Shown: positions 47,023-59,374, counted from the first letter of the stretch. The stretch is DNA of 64,000 nt from Synaphobranchus kaupii (GCA_029718625.1 CM056376.1:24332841-24396840); one strand, 5' to 3'. Program-made: numbers and translations. The notes: generated from the sequence alone by a model not told the origin.

Positions 47023-47290
47023 GTTCAATTCAATTCAATTGTATTTGTATAGCGCTTTTTACAGAGAACTGTCACAAAGTGACAGTCACAAAGACGCTGC
47101 ACAGAGAAACAGAAGGAAAATTGAGCACAAAAAAAAACCCAGCAAGCAAAACGAGGTAAAAAAAAAACTCCCCGGTGGGAAGAAAAAGCACTCAACAGTG
47201 GCGAGAAAAAACTCCCCAATGGGAAGAAATCTCGGAAGGAACCTGGCTAGAGAGGGGGGACCCATCCTTCGCTGGCCGGCCCGGTTTAAA
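47023..47290 (+). repeat. Dispersed fish repeat, left arm
   Basis: Begins with ATTCAATTCAATTGTATTTG then TATAGCGCTTTTTACAG and continues to GGAAGGAACCTGGCTAGAGA. This ATTCAATT-tailed sequence is a common type in fish genomes. The right arm has the mirrored copy (50170-50440) with small differences such as a 5-base deletion near CACTCA(ACAGT)GGCG. Confidence 0.65.
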
Positions 47291-47996
47291 CTAAGGGTGG
47301 GATGGATGGTAATATACTGCAATGAGCGATCTAATAGAACTAGCTGGTTATGGAAGCATATCCGCGCCAAAATTCAAATGAAAATGCAAATCGGCGATTG
47401 CATTTCGTTAACATACCATGCGCGCAAAAACCATGACATAATTCAAATGAAAATGCAAAAGGTGCACACTGCGTTTTCATTTGCAAGTTATTGTAGGCAC
47501 TTTATGTGACAATTTGAAAATGTTAATGCAAATCCATTTCACATTTAATTTTTCTCGCCCTCTACGACACAACCCTGCCATAATTTTAATGAAAATGAAA
47601 AACCACATTTGCATTAGCAGTTTCTTGTTGCAATCGCATGATCCATGACAAAAAGGAAATGATAATTCAATTCGCCATTTAACATATCGTTTTCATGCTT
47701 TTGCGGCACAAGAGTGACATAATTCAAATGCAATGGCATTGTATCCGTTTGCATTATCATTTCCGTGTGGTCACGCAAAAACCCTTCCAAAAATCCGAAC
47801 TGAAAATGCAATGCAAACTGCAATGCAAATGCAAACTGTCAAAGCTGCCCATCAAGGCGGGGCCTCGAAGAAAGGGGCGTTACAGGGGACTGTTCAAACC
47901 ACTGAACATAATGGTTGTCTGTGATTTCGGTCGTCAGGCAATTACCAGGCTAGATAGCGACATTTCCTTGTTCTCTGTTTGGGGATTATAGGCTAA

Positions 47997-49912
47997 ATGC
48001 TATAAACTATGAACGAGGTATAACGTTACGATGATCCTAGCCAGCCCGTTGTTCCTACTAACTTAACCTTAATAGCAGGGAGGACTTGCCTAAGCAGTAA
48101 GGGCAATCGATTTCCGTTCACTGGGTTGCCTTAGACAGGGCTGTGTGATAAACCAACATTGGGCTATTGCTTAGCCTATAGGCTATTCCATGTCAGTCAC
48201 TAAAATAAAATAAGCAGGCTATCAATAAAATAAGTGCTTATGTCTCTAATCGTGTCTGAGTGGTAGACCTATTTAAATGAAAATGATTCTACTGTAGCCT
48301 ATGTTCTTAAAAGACTGAGCATAATGGCACTGTGCCAATACTGACGGATTATTTTATTTTTTACAGCTGTGTGGATAGGCTAGGCTACTGTCGGAACTCA
48401 CTGTATTCGCACACCCTCTAAAAAGTCACATTTTTACATTCTCTCAATAATCAAGAGCCTATTTAAATTGAACAAATTAAAATGTTTTGTGTAAACTAGG
48501 CTACAACAGGAAAATCAGTGTCATAGAGGCTAACCGCCTCATCTTAAAGCATTGAGATCTGGAAAGCTCCAGAGACTGTGCGAATAGCCTACCTAGTAGC
48601 CTACCAAAGACGGTGAATTGTGTTGTAGGATAGCCTATGGTGTAACGTTATAATGCAATTAAAATATAATTAAAAACAAATATTTAATCATCTGTAGGCT
48701 ATGTTGCTTCATGACTAGGCTAAATATAGATTATTACAATAGCCGAGGCTACAGGTAAAATTCCCAAGGTTGATGCCGGGCTTTGTGAGTAGGGAGATCA
48801 AAATCGGTTGTGTCAAATATCTAAAATCTTTGGTTGTGCCCGCCGGGGTCGTTTCCCCAGTGTTTTCACCACAGAACTATATACCCTTACGAAAATTTAC
48901 CATAGTTTTACCATGGTAAGCAGGCCATAGTTTTTTGGCGGAGCGAAAAACCATGGTTTATGAATCATGGTTCAACCATAGTTTTCATATTGTTTACTAT
49001 AGTATCTCAACCATGGTTTCACAGTGAACATATGACCAGTGGCAGTCAGTCAGTTAAAGCCATAAAATGAGGCAGAGGCACAATTATTCAAAATGTATTT
49101 AATTAGCAATCCAAAACATAAACAAAGATGAGAACATTGACAAAACAGTTGAGCTGAACCCCCTATCCCCCCCGCCCCCAACACATGGTAGTGACATGGC
49201 TACCATAAAGTGCCATGGATAAACCATGGTCGTACCATGGTTAGGTGCGTAGTAATCATGGTTAGGTGCGTAGTAATCATGGTTACCATAAAGTACCATG
49301 GTAAAGCCATGGTTACTATATAAAAACCATAGTGAATTTCCGTAAGGGTACGAACGTGGTTTTTTCACCAAATAAAAAAAGAAGCTGTCATTCAGTTTTT
49401 ACAAGTCTTTTATTGCCATCTGCTAAAGACATGAATGACAGTCCATACTACACAACATAGCCTATGCGGAATAGGCCTAATTACACAGTTTTATATTTCT
49501 ATTTAATTAGCCTAGATTCTATACGTTACACCATACAAAATCCACCGTTTTTGGTAGCTAGGCTGTAGCAGGCTCAAGCTGTGTCACATACAGATCGCTG
49601 TCTCAGGCTTTCTGTGGACTACGTTACCTTTGCTCTGCACATAGCCTAAGGGTAAGGCTATCTAAAAGAAAACAATAATTAGCCTAATAGAAATCGTGAT
49701 GGAAATGCCCACGGTGAAAAGGGTAACACATTTTTCAGGCATAGCCGGCTGGTTTTGGCCACGGAAACCCGTAACATTAGGCTATCGGCTAGTTTCCACA
49801 CCACATTAACGAAAGCAGGCTAAATTGTGAAATTAATTTAGTTAACATTGGGCTGGCTATGGCTAGGCGTAACGTTTAGGCTACCTAGTTTCCTTTTTAA
49901 TTCCGATCATTT
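47997..49912. other. Loop of the giant foldback
   Basis: Single-copy spacer between the arms with no recognised gene. It is rich in TAGGCTA- and GCCTA-type sequence and contains the TA-inserted MITE at 48884-49348. Just inside the arm ends both sides retain weak inverted resemblance (AACGTTAC..CTAGCC), so the true loop may once have been shorter. Confidence 0.6.
48884..49348. mobile_element. 465-bp MITE inserted at TA
   Basis: Ends are CCCTTACGAAAATTTACCAT and, in reverse complement, CCCTTACGGAAATTCACTAT. TA lies outside each (48882-48883 and 49349-49350). Many CCATGGT/ACCATGG motifs lie near both ends, and a 21-bp block (starting AATCATGGTTAGGTGCGTAG) is duplicated in tandem at about 49235-49278. 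It is non-coding. The TA target suggests mobilisation by a Tc1/mariner-type enzyme, though other TA-targeting groups are possible. Confidence 0.82.
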
Positions 49913-50017
49913 CGCCTATAATCCCCAAACACAGAGGACTAGGAAATGTCGCTATCTAGCCTGGTAACTGCCTGACGACCGAAATCACAGACAACCATTA
50001 TGTTCAGTGGTTTGAAC

Positions 50018-50036
50018 CATTTTTATACAGTCTATG
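50018..50036 (-). mobile_element. 19-bp micro-insertion with 8-bp duplication
   Basis: The insertion, CATAGACTGTATAAAAATG on the minus strand, lies between two copies of GTTTGAAC (50010-50017 and 50037-50044). The left arm at the equivalent place has a single GTTCAAAC, that is, the empty site. The insert is the same as the end of the elements at 16576 and 21451, so it looks like a hAT-type insertion that consists of little more than one terminus. Confidence 0.85.
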
Positions 50037-51213
50037 GTTTGAACAGTCCCCTGTAACGCCCGGGTTTTTGCGTGACCACACGGAAATGATAATGCAAACG
50101 GATACAATGCCATTGCATTTACCAGCTAGTTCTATTAGATCTCTCATTACAGTATATTACCATCCATCCCACCCTTAGTTTAAACCGGGCCGGCCAGCGA
50201 AGGATGGGTCCCCCCTCTCTAGCCAGGTTCCTTCCGATATTTCTTCCCATTGGGGAGTTTTTTCTCGCCACTGAGTGCTTTTTCTTCCCACCGGGGAGTT
50301 TTTTTTTACCTCGTTTTGCTGGCTGGGTTTTTTTTTGTGCTCAATTTTCCTTCTGTTTCTCTGTGCAGCGTCTTTGTGACTGTCACTTTGTGACAGTTCT
50401 CTGTAAAAAGCGCTATACAAATACAATTGAATTGAATTGAACAGTTGTGGAACTCAAATATTATTCTTATTTCATAATTTCAATGCAGAATGATTAAGAG
50501 GGCTTCACCGATGAGATGTATTGCTATGCTACCTCCAAACACCTGTCTGAAAGATCAGAAACGAGGCAGGCGTGGATGTGTCGGTGACTATGGACAGAAC
50601 ACTGGAGAGCGGTTACAATCCTTCTGTGCGACCTGTGAGCTCGCAGACCTCGCACCTCGCAGCTCACTGGCAGCTCCCACCTCGCAAGCTGGCAGCTTCT
50701 AGCAGCTAGCGATAATACCAGTTATTAACGATTTCTCTCGTTTTTCTTTGTCTTTCTGACATTCCTCTCACCGCATGCTCTTTTTCAGAATTCATGAATC
50801 ACAATTGCAAGTAAATATTTAATTTGACAAGGGTTAGTCTACTTTAATTTGTTGCTATGACCATTTTGTGGACCGGTGGTTTGCAAGAGTAAATCATAAT
50901 CTGTCAACGTGAAGGATAGAGTTGAAAAACAATGTCACCGTCATTTTGCTTGTTTTAATGTTTACCGATTTTATATCGTCTGCGTCGCATTTTTGGATGT
51001 TTGTCAGTATTATAACATTTAAGTTAGCCTAGCGGCTCCCACAATAATTACGCGGTAGCCTATAAAATACAAAGTGCAGAACGTGGTTATTAATATAAAA
51101 CATAATAATTCAATGTCCTATATTTGTCCTTTTATTTTATTGTGCATGCTATTCGTTTTACTGTGCTTTTATAGTTTATTCCTTTAGTAAAAAAAAAGGT
51201 CACTGTCCCTACA

Positions 51214-51540
51214 TCAAGCTATAATAATGATGATCATAATAAAGTGTAATAATACAATAAACACTATTGAATTCCGATTGAAATGTAATACATTGTCATT
51301 TATTCCATTTCCATGAAAACGGTAAAATGTGGTTGTGTGTGTCTTTAGAGGGTGGACTACATGATCAAGTTTTTTTCCAGTCGTCCACGTCCCCCGTCCC
51401 CATTTCTCTTTTGTCAGTCTTTTATATTTATTGAGGTCCACCATAACGCCGTCCCTGCGGAGGTTTTGTATTCTCTTCCGAAGAGTGACCAGGTCTATTG
51501 TTGTTTTTTTTGATAGACTTTGATGTTCCTCGCCTCCCAC
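51214..51540 (-). other. Conserved-in-both-arms reading frame, right arm copy
   Basis: Mirror of the frame at 45918-46244 with the same 108 residues. The same caveats apply: GTG start, no recognised family, possible exon. Confidence 0.35.
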
Positions 51541-52217
51541 AGGTCGTGCTTCGAGTGGAGAAAAAATTATCTTTTATTGGGTATTCCAAAAAAATTTAAC
51601 AATAACAACATTTTCTTTGCGTTTCAGATAAATTTACATAAACCACGTCACTTTTGGAGTGGGGGAAAAGACTACACATTTTTAGAGTAACGCACCTACT
51701 AGCCTATGTCATTCGTTGAAATATTTTGTCTTTACCAGATAATTTAGGCCTAAAAATCGAATGGACATTGACTCAATTCCCGAAAATTTGGAAAAATGTT
51801 GAGTTTGATATAAAAAAATTATCATGATACATTAAGCTGAAGAGAATAAACAAGTGGACATGACGAAAGAGCGCTGTTGATTTTTACAGTAGCTATAGGC
51901 TCACTTCACACCATTCAGTAACATTAATTTTGAATGCATTGCAAAGTTATTTGCTTTCACAGTAGGCTAACTTAGATTTGCCAGATTAAATTTAGTGATT
52001 AGACTCAGTGACAGCCCATCTGATCCGTGGCATTCTGATAGCGAGTGAAATAGGCTACTCCACATTCTTGAACCTCATTCTCTAACTAGAGAATTGTAGG
52101 CTGCTCCCCCAATGAGTCCCGTCTTGTAGCTAGCTATTTACATCCCTAACGTAGGCTATGCCCGCGTGCTTTTCCTACTAAATAACGTTTAATATGAGTT
52201 GCATCAATGTTATATCC

Positions 52218-52426
52218 CTATATAATAGTATTTAGAATAGAAGTGTAGTATAGCTGATTTACCCACAGCTTACCGTGAACTACATTCAACGTTCATTGCT
52301 AGGGATAGCTGCTACGTTATGGGAAGGACGTGCTTTGTCTTATCTGTTCTGTAGTGACGTTTCTGTATGCACTTATTGTATGTCGCTTTGGATAAAAGCG
52401 TCTGCTAAATGACTGTAATGTAATGT
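52218..52426 (+). mobile_element. L2-type LINE or SINE 3' tail, right arm
   Basis: Mirror of 45032-45240. Reads GCTTTGGATAAAAGCGTCTG then CTAAATGACTGTAATGTAATG on the plus strand. Confidence 0.85.
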
Positions 52427-53665
52427 TGAGGTTTAATTACAAACGTTTTATTTGCTACCTCGTTCAAAACCCACATCCTACAAGTGTATGAAACACGCAG
52501 TGAATGACATTCCAAACAATATACGGTGCCCTCGAAATGGATATTTATAAACTTTATTTCAGAGGCCTCCGAAAAAAAAGGGGTAAAGCAGAAGTCATAA
52601 TGAGATGTAGGCTAGCCTATTAAAGCTGCTTCTTCCTCCATTGTCCCCTGAGTGTAAACTGTCGCTGGAATGCCTTTATACTTTTTGCGAACGACAACGA
52701 CCACAGTGTATATGTAGCGCGACAATAGAATGTTTATGAAAGTTCTGCGATTTCTGCTATAGTGACCTACTGAGGCACACGGTGCCTACACCATTTGACA
52801 CACATGGACTGTACAGTTTTTCAAAATAAAAATTATATGAATTCTATAACACGATAGCCCACCTCTCGACCTTTCTTTTTTGACTCCCAGCATGAGCATC
52901 TCTTAAAGTCCACCAGTGCCCTCTGGTGCCCCTGTTGAGAAATTTCAGTAGAAGATAAAATACGGAACAAACCGAGTCCCGTATTAGCTTGACGGAGACG
53001 CAAGGTTTGCAGAAGTATTGTCTGTATTTCTAGGCAATTGTAACCATATCAATGTGTAATAACATTAGTAGGCGAACCCCTTCCTAGCCAGACACTCGCG
53101 ACTATATTAACCAGTCGTGTCAGACTGCTGGCCCCCATGCAGTTTGTCAACGTCAATTCGCTTCCTATCTCAAGTAACGTTAGCTAGCGACCTAAGTGCA
53201 AAGGGTAGTTTTAATGTTTCGAGTTTGTTTCAAGAATCCTGCTATTTTATGACATTACCGACAGACAGGTTAGCGAGCTAGGTCACTAACCATCTATTGA
53301 ATCAAGCTGCGAGTTTGTTGTTTGGCTTGGCTGGCTGTCAATATTCAACTTCACCATAAGAAATCAGTCAAGGAAACACCAATATGCCCAAATGCTATCT
53401 AGTTAGTTCTCTGGACATCATACATGATTATAACAGATGCTATCTGTGTGTAGGTTATGTAAATAATGTGTGTCAAACAGGAATTAATATAGAAATTAAC
53501 GTCAAGTTTCACACTTCGCTAGAAGACCCTCAATTACCCCCATCACTAAAGCCAGCTATTTCCCCTCCTCCCTCCATTGGATACCAGTCACCAAGGGGCG
53601 GGGTTAATTAGTATATCTTTCAAAAGATTTAAAACAAAGATTTAGATTTAGCTAAATGTTGAATT

Positions 53666-54263
53666 TACAAACGCAAGATTTAAGATATAAATAAATATTT
53701 ATTTTTTTCTAAATATTTATTTTAGAACGCAAGATTTAAGATATAAATAAATATTTATTTAAATGTTAAATCTTGGTTTTTATAAAAACGCAAGATTTAA
53801 GATATAAATAAATATTTATTTTAGAACGCAAGATTTAAGATATAAATAAATATTTATTTAAATGTTAAATCTTGGTTTTTATAAAAACGCAAGATTTAAG
53901 ATATAAATAAATATTTATTTTACAACGCAAGATTTAAGATATAAATAAATATTTATTTAAATGTTAAATCTTGGTTTTATAAAAACGCAAGATTTAAGAT
54001 ATAAATAAATATTTATTTTATAACGCAAGATTTAAGATATAAATAAATATTTATTTTACAACGCAAGATTTAAGATATAAATAAATATTTATTTTACAAC
54101 GCAAGATTTAAGATATAAATAAATATTTATTTTACAACGCAAGATTTAAGATATAAATAAATATTTATTTTACAACGCAAGATTTAAGATATAAATAAAT
54201 ATTTATTTTACAACGCAAGATTTAAGATATAAATAAATATTTATTTTTTTAAATATTTATTTT
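53666..54263 (-). repeat. 38-bp AT-rich array, right arm
   Basis: Mirror image of 43195-43792 with the same number, order and spacing of standard and extended units. Confidence 0.93.
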
Positions 54264-54498
54264 TGAAAACTCAGATTTAACATTTAAGTTATATATTTAG
54301 GAAATGCTTATTTGAGATTTATCAATTAAATCTGAAAATATCAACTAAATGGTTTATTTAGCATGTCTGTAAAATCTTGGAAAAAAAACTCACATTTAGC
54401 ATAAATCTTAGGAAAATGCCACATTTATGCTAAATCTGAGAAAAAAACACAGGAAAAACGTGTTGTGTTTTACTTTACATTTGGCACCCCATAATACT

Positions 54499-56590
54499 TT
54501 AGGTAAAATTATTTAAATTTTAATTAGGCTGCAATTATGCTGAAATACACCTTAGTATTCTTTTTTTTCACATGGGTAAGCCAACCTAATATGTCTAGTA
54601 TTTGTAGAGTTCAGTTTTGATGTCTGTAAAGTTTAGGGAAAAAAATAGGGAGGTGGTTGAATTTAATTTGCATATTGTCTACTGTGATGATTTAAAGAGC
54701 AATGTATTCCATTGTAACTCAATGAGTTATACATGATGAGTACACTAAGTACACTTTGCATACATGCATATGGCTTATCATATAGAAGGGGCTTCACCTC
54801 AGAATGTTATGGAATATTGCATAATGCAGTTGTTTCCTAGCATTTTAGCTTTCAGATGCATTAAAGCACAACTGAACTTTGGTAGAACTTTGGGTTGTGT
54901 AGTTACCTGGCCATAATATGAGTCCAAATAGTGGCAAAATATATTTGTTAGTTGCTCTGTGCTCCCCTGGGGTGATAATCCAGAATAGGGTATTTGTCCC
55001 TCTCCATTCACTTCTATAGGGCAGCTAAAACGTTCTCAAAATGAGATACGTTTTCTAGCACGTATAGATACTACTTCTAGCACGTATACGAATGCGAACT
55101 AAGCAGATTCTGTCAATATAAACAATAACCACAAAAATAATTAAGTTTTTTTATTTCTTTATTTGTCTAATTACTTTCGGTCCCCTAAAACTGGGGGGAC
55201 TATGTATAAAAATGGCTACAATTGCTACACAGTTTACCCGGTATGGATGTAAACACCCTCCTCAAATTAAACCTTAAAATCCGCTATTTAACCTCATAGT
55301 CACTGTTCTATTTCAAATCCAATGTGCTGGAGTATAGAGCCAAAACAACAGTAAAAGTGATCTCTGAATTTCTGAAACAAAATTAAGCTTTTTTTTTTTC
55401 TCAAAGAGCTGCAGAAATCTTTTTTCATTAGTTTCATCCCTTTTGTTCCAACACCTTGGGAGGTCTTCGAAGTGGCCCCCCGGTCTTGTTCTGTTGCCGA
55501 CATCACACAATAAATCTTTTCCGTCTTGAAATAAGGTCAGTGAGGAACGCAAGTCATTGGATATGAAATGCCTCTAGTGCGTGTTAAATGCCGCAACTTT
55601 CTTAATTGTGCTAAATTTAAATCCTGCCGTCTGAGACACAGCCGAAGCCTTTTTTTTTCTGGAGTTCTGCGCTCAGCATTTATCCCTAATGAAGGAAATG
55701 TGGAAATGCGGAGCGCAAGAATGGGTTTGTGAGCGCTCTGCTGTTTCACCACGGAGGACTGGCCTCCAATCTCCTTGTCAGGGGACTTGCGTGCACGTAC
55801 AGCATAAGCCTATGCTGTACATCCAGTCCCCTTTCTTTACGACAACTGTTTCCAAGTGGCATTTAACTTGATAGATGAGTCCAGAACAAGGTCTCTGAAA
55901 TCACGTCTAAAAAAAAAATTTCTTGGATCTGACTTCTAAAAATAAGCCATGTCTTCGGGTTAAGTTTTCTTCCCCCATCCTAAGGGTACTTACCCGCGGG
56001 AACACATAAAGGAAAATCGAATATCCATCGAGTCATAATATACAACATTCAGTTTGCGTCATGTTATAAACCGTGAAAGCAATACTTCTTAGGGTCACAA
56101 TGGACTATTCATTTATTTTCATTTCTATGAGCTGTGACTCTTCCCCCCACCCCAGTTTTAAATGTTTCTGCTACCGCTGGGTTATAACGCCAAGCAGGTC
56201 TGAATGGGCAGCACAGTGCTGCAGGACAGACAGCTGCAGAGATATCCATAGTCTGCCATAACGGGTGCAGAGGCTTGGGCCTTAAAGGTCATCTTCCCCA
56301 TGGCGATTGATACCCTGGCCCCAGCTCTATGCTTGTCGTCTGTTTTTGGCGAGATGCAAAAGTGGGCAGATCAATCAAGTTGTATCTAAAGGGCACAGAA
56401 CGCCTCTTCCCCTCATATTGAACCGCTGCTCTGGGATTAAAGCGGATCACATAATAGCAGCTGCAGCTGTGTTGCTTTCCTCATTTCTCACGCATACCAT
56501 TTTGTTGAAAAATCTGACAAAGACTGCAATTCTGTTTTCGCCAGTTGGCTCCTGTTATTTATTCGCTTTGTCGACCCCACATCCCATTGC
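54499..56590. other. No gene recognised
   Basis: Unassigned DNA immediately outside the foldback. Reading frames of 60-100 codons lack motifs. A direct duplication TAGCACGTATA(G/C)... occurs at about 55056-55090. Confidence 0.45.
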
Positions 56591-56599
56591 GTGCAGGGC

Positions 56600-56725
56600 G
56601 ATGTGCTCGTTTTAGCAGCTGCATATTTTACTGATACCCTTCTTAGGCTGAAACAGCACTTTCCTGCCCAAGATTCAAACCTCAGACCTTCTGGCACCGA
56701 GCCAAGTTAATCACTGCAGCAAACT
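56600..56725 (-). mobile_element. tRNA-derived SINE fragment
   Basis: On the minus strand a tRNA-like head, GATTAACTTGGCTCGGTGCC then GAGGTTTGAATCTTGGGCAG (B box GGTTTGAATC), is followed by AGTAAAATATGCAGCTGC. This is the same arrangement as the SINE at 24120-24372. The core between them is shortened and the 3' tail is missing. Confidence 0.72.
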
Positions 56726-57207
56726 TGCTGTTTAATTGCCAAACCATTACAGTGCTACGCCTTCATTTCATGCAAATGAGGGAATGGTGCCTCAATATCG
56801 TAATTAGAACTTCTTCAATATAGCAATTAGAACATGGTCAAAACAATCATTTGTAGAGTCCACTTTTATCACTTTCTTCCTGTCGAGGCGTAAAGAGATG
56901 ACAACTATCATGTTATTGTGGAAGAATGCATTGTAAAGATTTTGCATGACTGAAATGCATGGGTGATTTTAAAGAAAGACAGTCATGTCTCCATATGTGA
57001 TAGCCATATGTTTTTAACATAAATGCTGTTTACATGTAAATTAATCGGTGGTTTCAGAATTAATCATTAATTAATCACGTGCAAATAACTTGTGAACATT
57101 CTTACACATTAGATATAACTTGAAATGTATGTTAAGTTAAATAATAAAAAAAATAATTGCAGTCCAATCCATTAAATGTCATGCCCTTAGACACTTTAAC
57201 TGGAAAC
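56726..57207. other. No gene recognised
   Basis: AT-rich unassigned spacer. A short tandem pair (TATCGTAATTAGAACTTCTTC / TATAGCAATTAGAACATGGTC type) occurs at about 56797-56840. Confidence 0.45.
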
Positions 57208-57209
57208 TA

Positions 57210-58047
57210 CCATACAACTTCCAATAATCGCTGGGGAATTCATTTGCTTCAACAACCAAATGCATCAGGCGGTTTTTAGAGACCGGCGACTATTGGAGGC
57301 CGGTGTTTATTTGAAGCTGCATTTAGCAAATTCTGAGAATCATCCCTGAAGGTGCATCCAGCACCATATTGCAAGCATATATGATGTTTCAAATAGCATG
57401 GCAGATACTGTGTATAAGACCGTGGATAGGTGCCTGCATCCCCTAAAGTTGCATCAATAAATACAGTAAAACATACATGTATTTATAGGCTACTAATGAT
57501 AGACAGTAAACGGATATTTTGTGACACGATTTCTTTCCATATTCATGCTCTGTCTGCAATGCTATGTATTAATAATTAGGCTACTAAAATCACCATGTTA
57601 CTCTTTCTGGCTCACTAGCTCCGTAATTAGTTATGAGCTAGCTAGTTTATAACTAGCTATTTAGCTAGCTAGATCGCTCTTGTCCAGTTGAAATTTCTAA
57701 ATTGAGTTGAATTTTATATCAAGGAAGCACCCAGCAAGTAGACACGCATAGGCTACTGTAGGCTGCCATGTTTTCTTTCATGTTATATATCAGTAGTTCA
57801 GATAGCCTAATTTGGTCTGTGCCATGGTCGGAGCTACATTTTTCTTTTCTTGTGCCTTTGTACGTTTGTCTGCATGATGCCCCTGGTGTGTGACAGGTTT
57901 TATTGGCTGCAGTAGCTGTTGTATCAATGGCAACCAGCGTTATTTTTGGCCTGTTAATTATTTGCAAAGTTGCATTATGACTTCCCTCCAGGCCTTTATA
58001 AGAGATTGCCACTTATTTGAGACCGGTGTTAATTGGAAGTTTTACGG
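57210..58047. mobile_element. TA-flanked inverted-repeat element
   Basis: Ends are CCATACAACTTCCAATAA and, in reverse complement, CCGTAAAACTTCCAATTAA, each next to TA (57208-57209, 58048-58049). GACCGG(C/T)G-type and GGCCGGTGTTTAT motifs occur next to the ends. A short AGCTAGCTAGTTTATAACTAGCTATTTAGC palindrome-rich patch lies at about 57636-57670. No transposase is recognised. Confidence 0.65.
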
Positions 58048-58049
58048 TA

Positions 58050-59360
58050 TTTCTCATTATTGGTAATATAGTCTACAAAACAGTAGGCTACTTTTTTATT
58101 TTCATTGTGTATTTCAGTAATAACACAAGTGTTCTGTTGTTTTAATGAAAATTTTGCTATCTCAAACTTTTTCTATTTCTCAGAAAATATGTAGACTGAT
58201 GTGGGCCATTATAGCTGATATGTGTGATATGTGATATTATATAAGTGCTTTTGTGATTCGGCAAACACTTTTTTGCCTAATCACTATTTTCTAAATAAAG
58301 GCCGGATTCTTTTTTTGTTGCTTTATTATAAAAAAATAAATCACATTTTTATTGTGGGGTAAGGAGACTGAAAAAAAGGATAGGGTATTGGAAACACATT
58401 TTGGGATATCGTTGTCAACAGTTGCCATTTGATAAAGTAAGTAGTACAATATATTTTCAAATAAGTTAGCCCACCCCAATAGGGATGACTTGCATAGACT
58501 TTTTCAGAGTTTCTTGCCAACTGCTGGCTATTTTCTCTGTTCAGAGTACTGAAACAAATGCCACATCAGCACGCTATGATAGGATGTGTCATTTCGGCCC
58601 GCTGCCGCTACAAACAGCACCTTTCAGCAAGGCGCACGGTAATAATTAGAAGTTGTTCTGAATTTTGGGCTTGTTTACTGTTGCTATTACACCACGTTCA
58701 TAGTTTTGAGCAGGACACACAGCTTTCTTACATTTTCCTTGTTTAGATGCCATTGTGACATCATCATGATAATGTCATTGACCGGTTTTTACATTTCGTT
58801 CTAACCGTTATGCCATTAATTTATGTGGGTGGAACGCTGGAACGGAAATTAAAAATTACACCGTTTTTGTTCAGAATGAAACAAAATAAAAAATTATTTG
58901 TTCCTAATCCCTGTACAAAATAACAAATAATTAAGCAGTTATTGGCTGAAAGGAAACATTGTCTTTGTCAGATCTTTTGACTTGGGTCAGTTTCGACTGA
59001 TCCCACCTTTAACTCACCCTCTTTCTCCGTGGGTGCATTTTGCATTGATGTGATAATGTCTAAAGGTACATATTGAGGAAAAAATGCATCTTGTGGTTAA
59101 ATGCACAGCTTGAGCACAGATCTCAGCTGGACATAAAGCAACCCTTGTTGAAAATGTCAATATAAAACCATCCACGGACTCCACCGTGCATCCACATTAC
59201 CATATTTACACCTGTGATGGACACAAAAAACCCCCCAAAAGACTGTTGAAACCAATTAGAGAATCTAGTGATCTGAAAACACCAGGACACAGCAGCTGCA
59301 GGTTTGACTCATTCGTTAAAAAAGATGAGCTGTGCAAACGCCGTTCAGCTAGATTGGCTT
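58050..59360. other. No gene recognised
   Basis: AT-rich, mostly unassigned. No coding motif was found in the short frames. Confidence 0.45.
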
Positions 59361-59374
59361 TCACGGGCGGATGA

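Larger units (their letters stand above)
42964..54494. mobile_element. Giant 11.5-kb foldback element
   Basis: Two long arms in inverted orientation (42964-47996 and 49913-54494) are mirrored around 48729. The outer ends read TTATGGGGTGCC and its complement, and both are bordered by TACT (42960-42963 and 54495-54498), consistent with a 4-bp target duplication. Most of the arm length pairs with no net insertion or deletion: positions p and 97458-p correspond from the ends through at least the 45.9/51.5-kb frame. Outer segments show a few substitutions; the middle appears identical; the inner parts have indels. No transposase is recognised. Superfamilies with 4-bp duplications (for example Ginger, Sola, Chapaev, some Academ) are candidates, without sequence proof. 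A non-transposon inverted duplication is the alternative. Confidence 0.8.

Noticed and set aside
42964..54494. Palindromic human-style gene pair (inverted duplicated genes)
   Set aside because: No recognisable cellular gene is present in either arm; the end structure with TACT on both sides favours a mobile element. An assembly artefact is made less likely, though not excluded, by substitutions and arm-specific indels.
55300..56700. Cluster of 60-100-codon frames on both strands
   Set aside because: No motif, no splice-site pattern and no codon bias could be recognised; they are likely chance frames.
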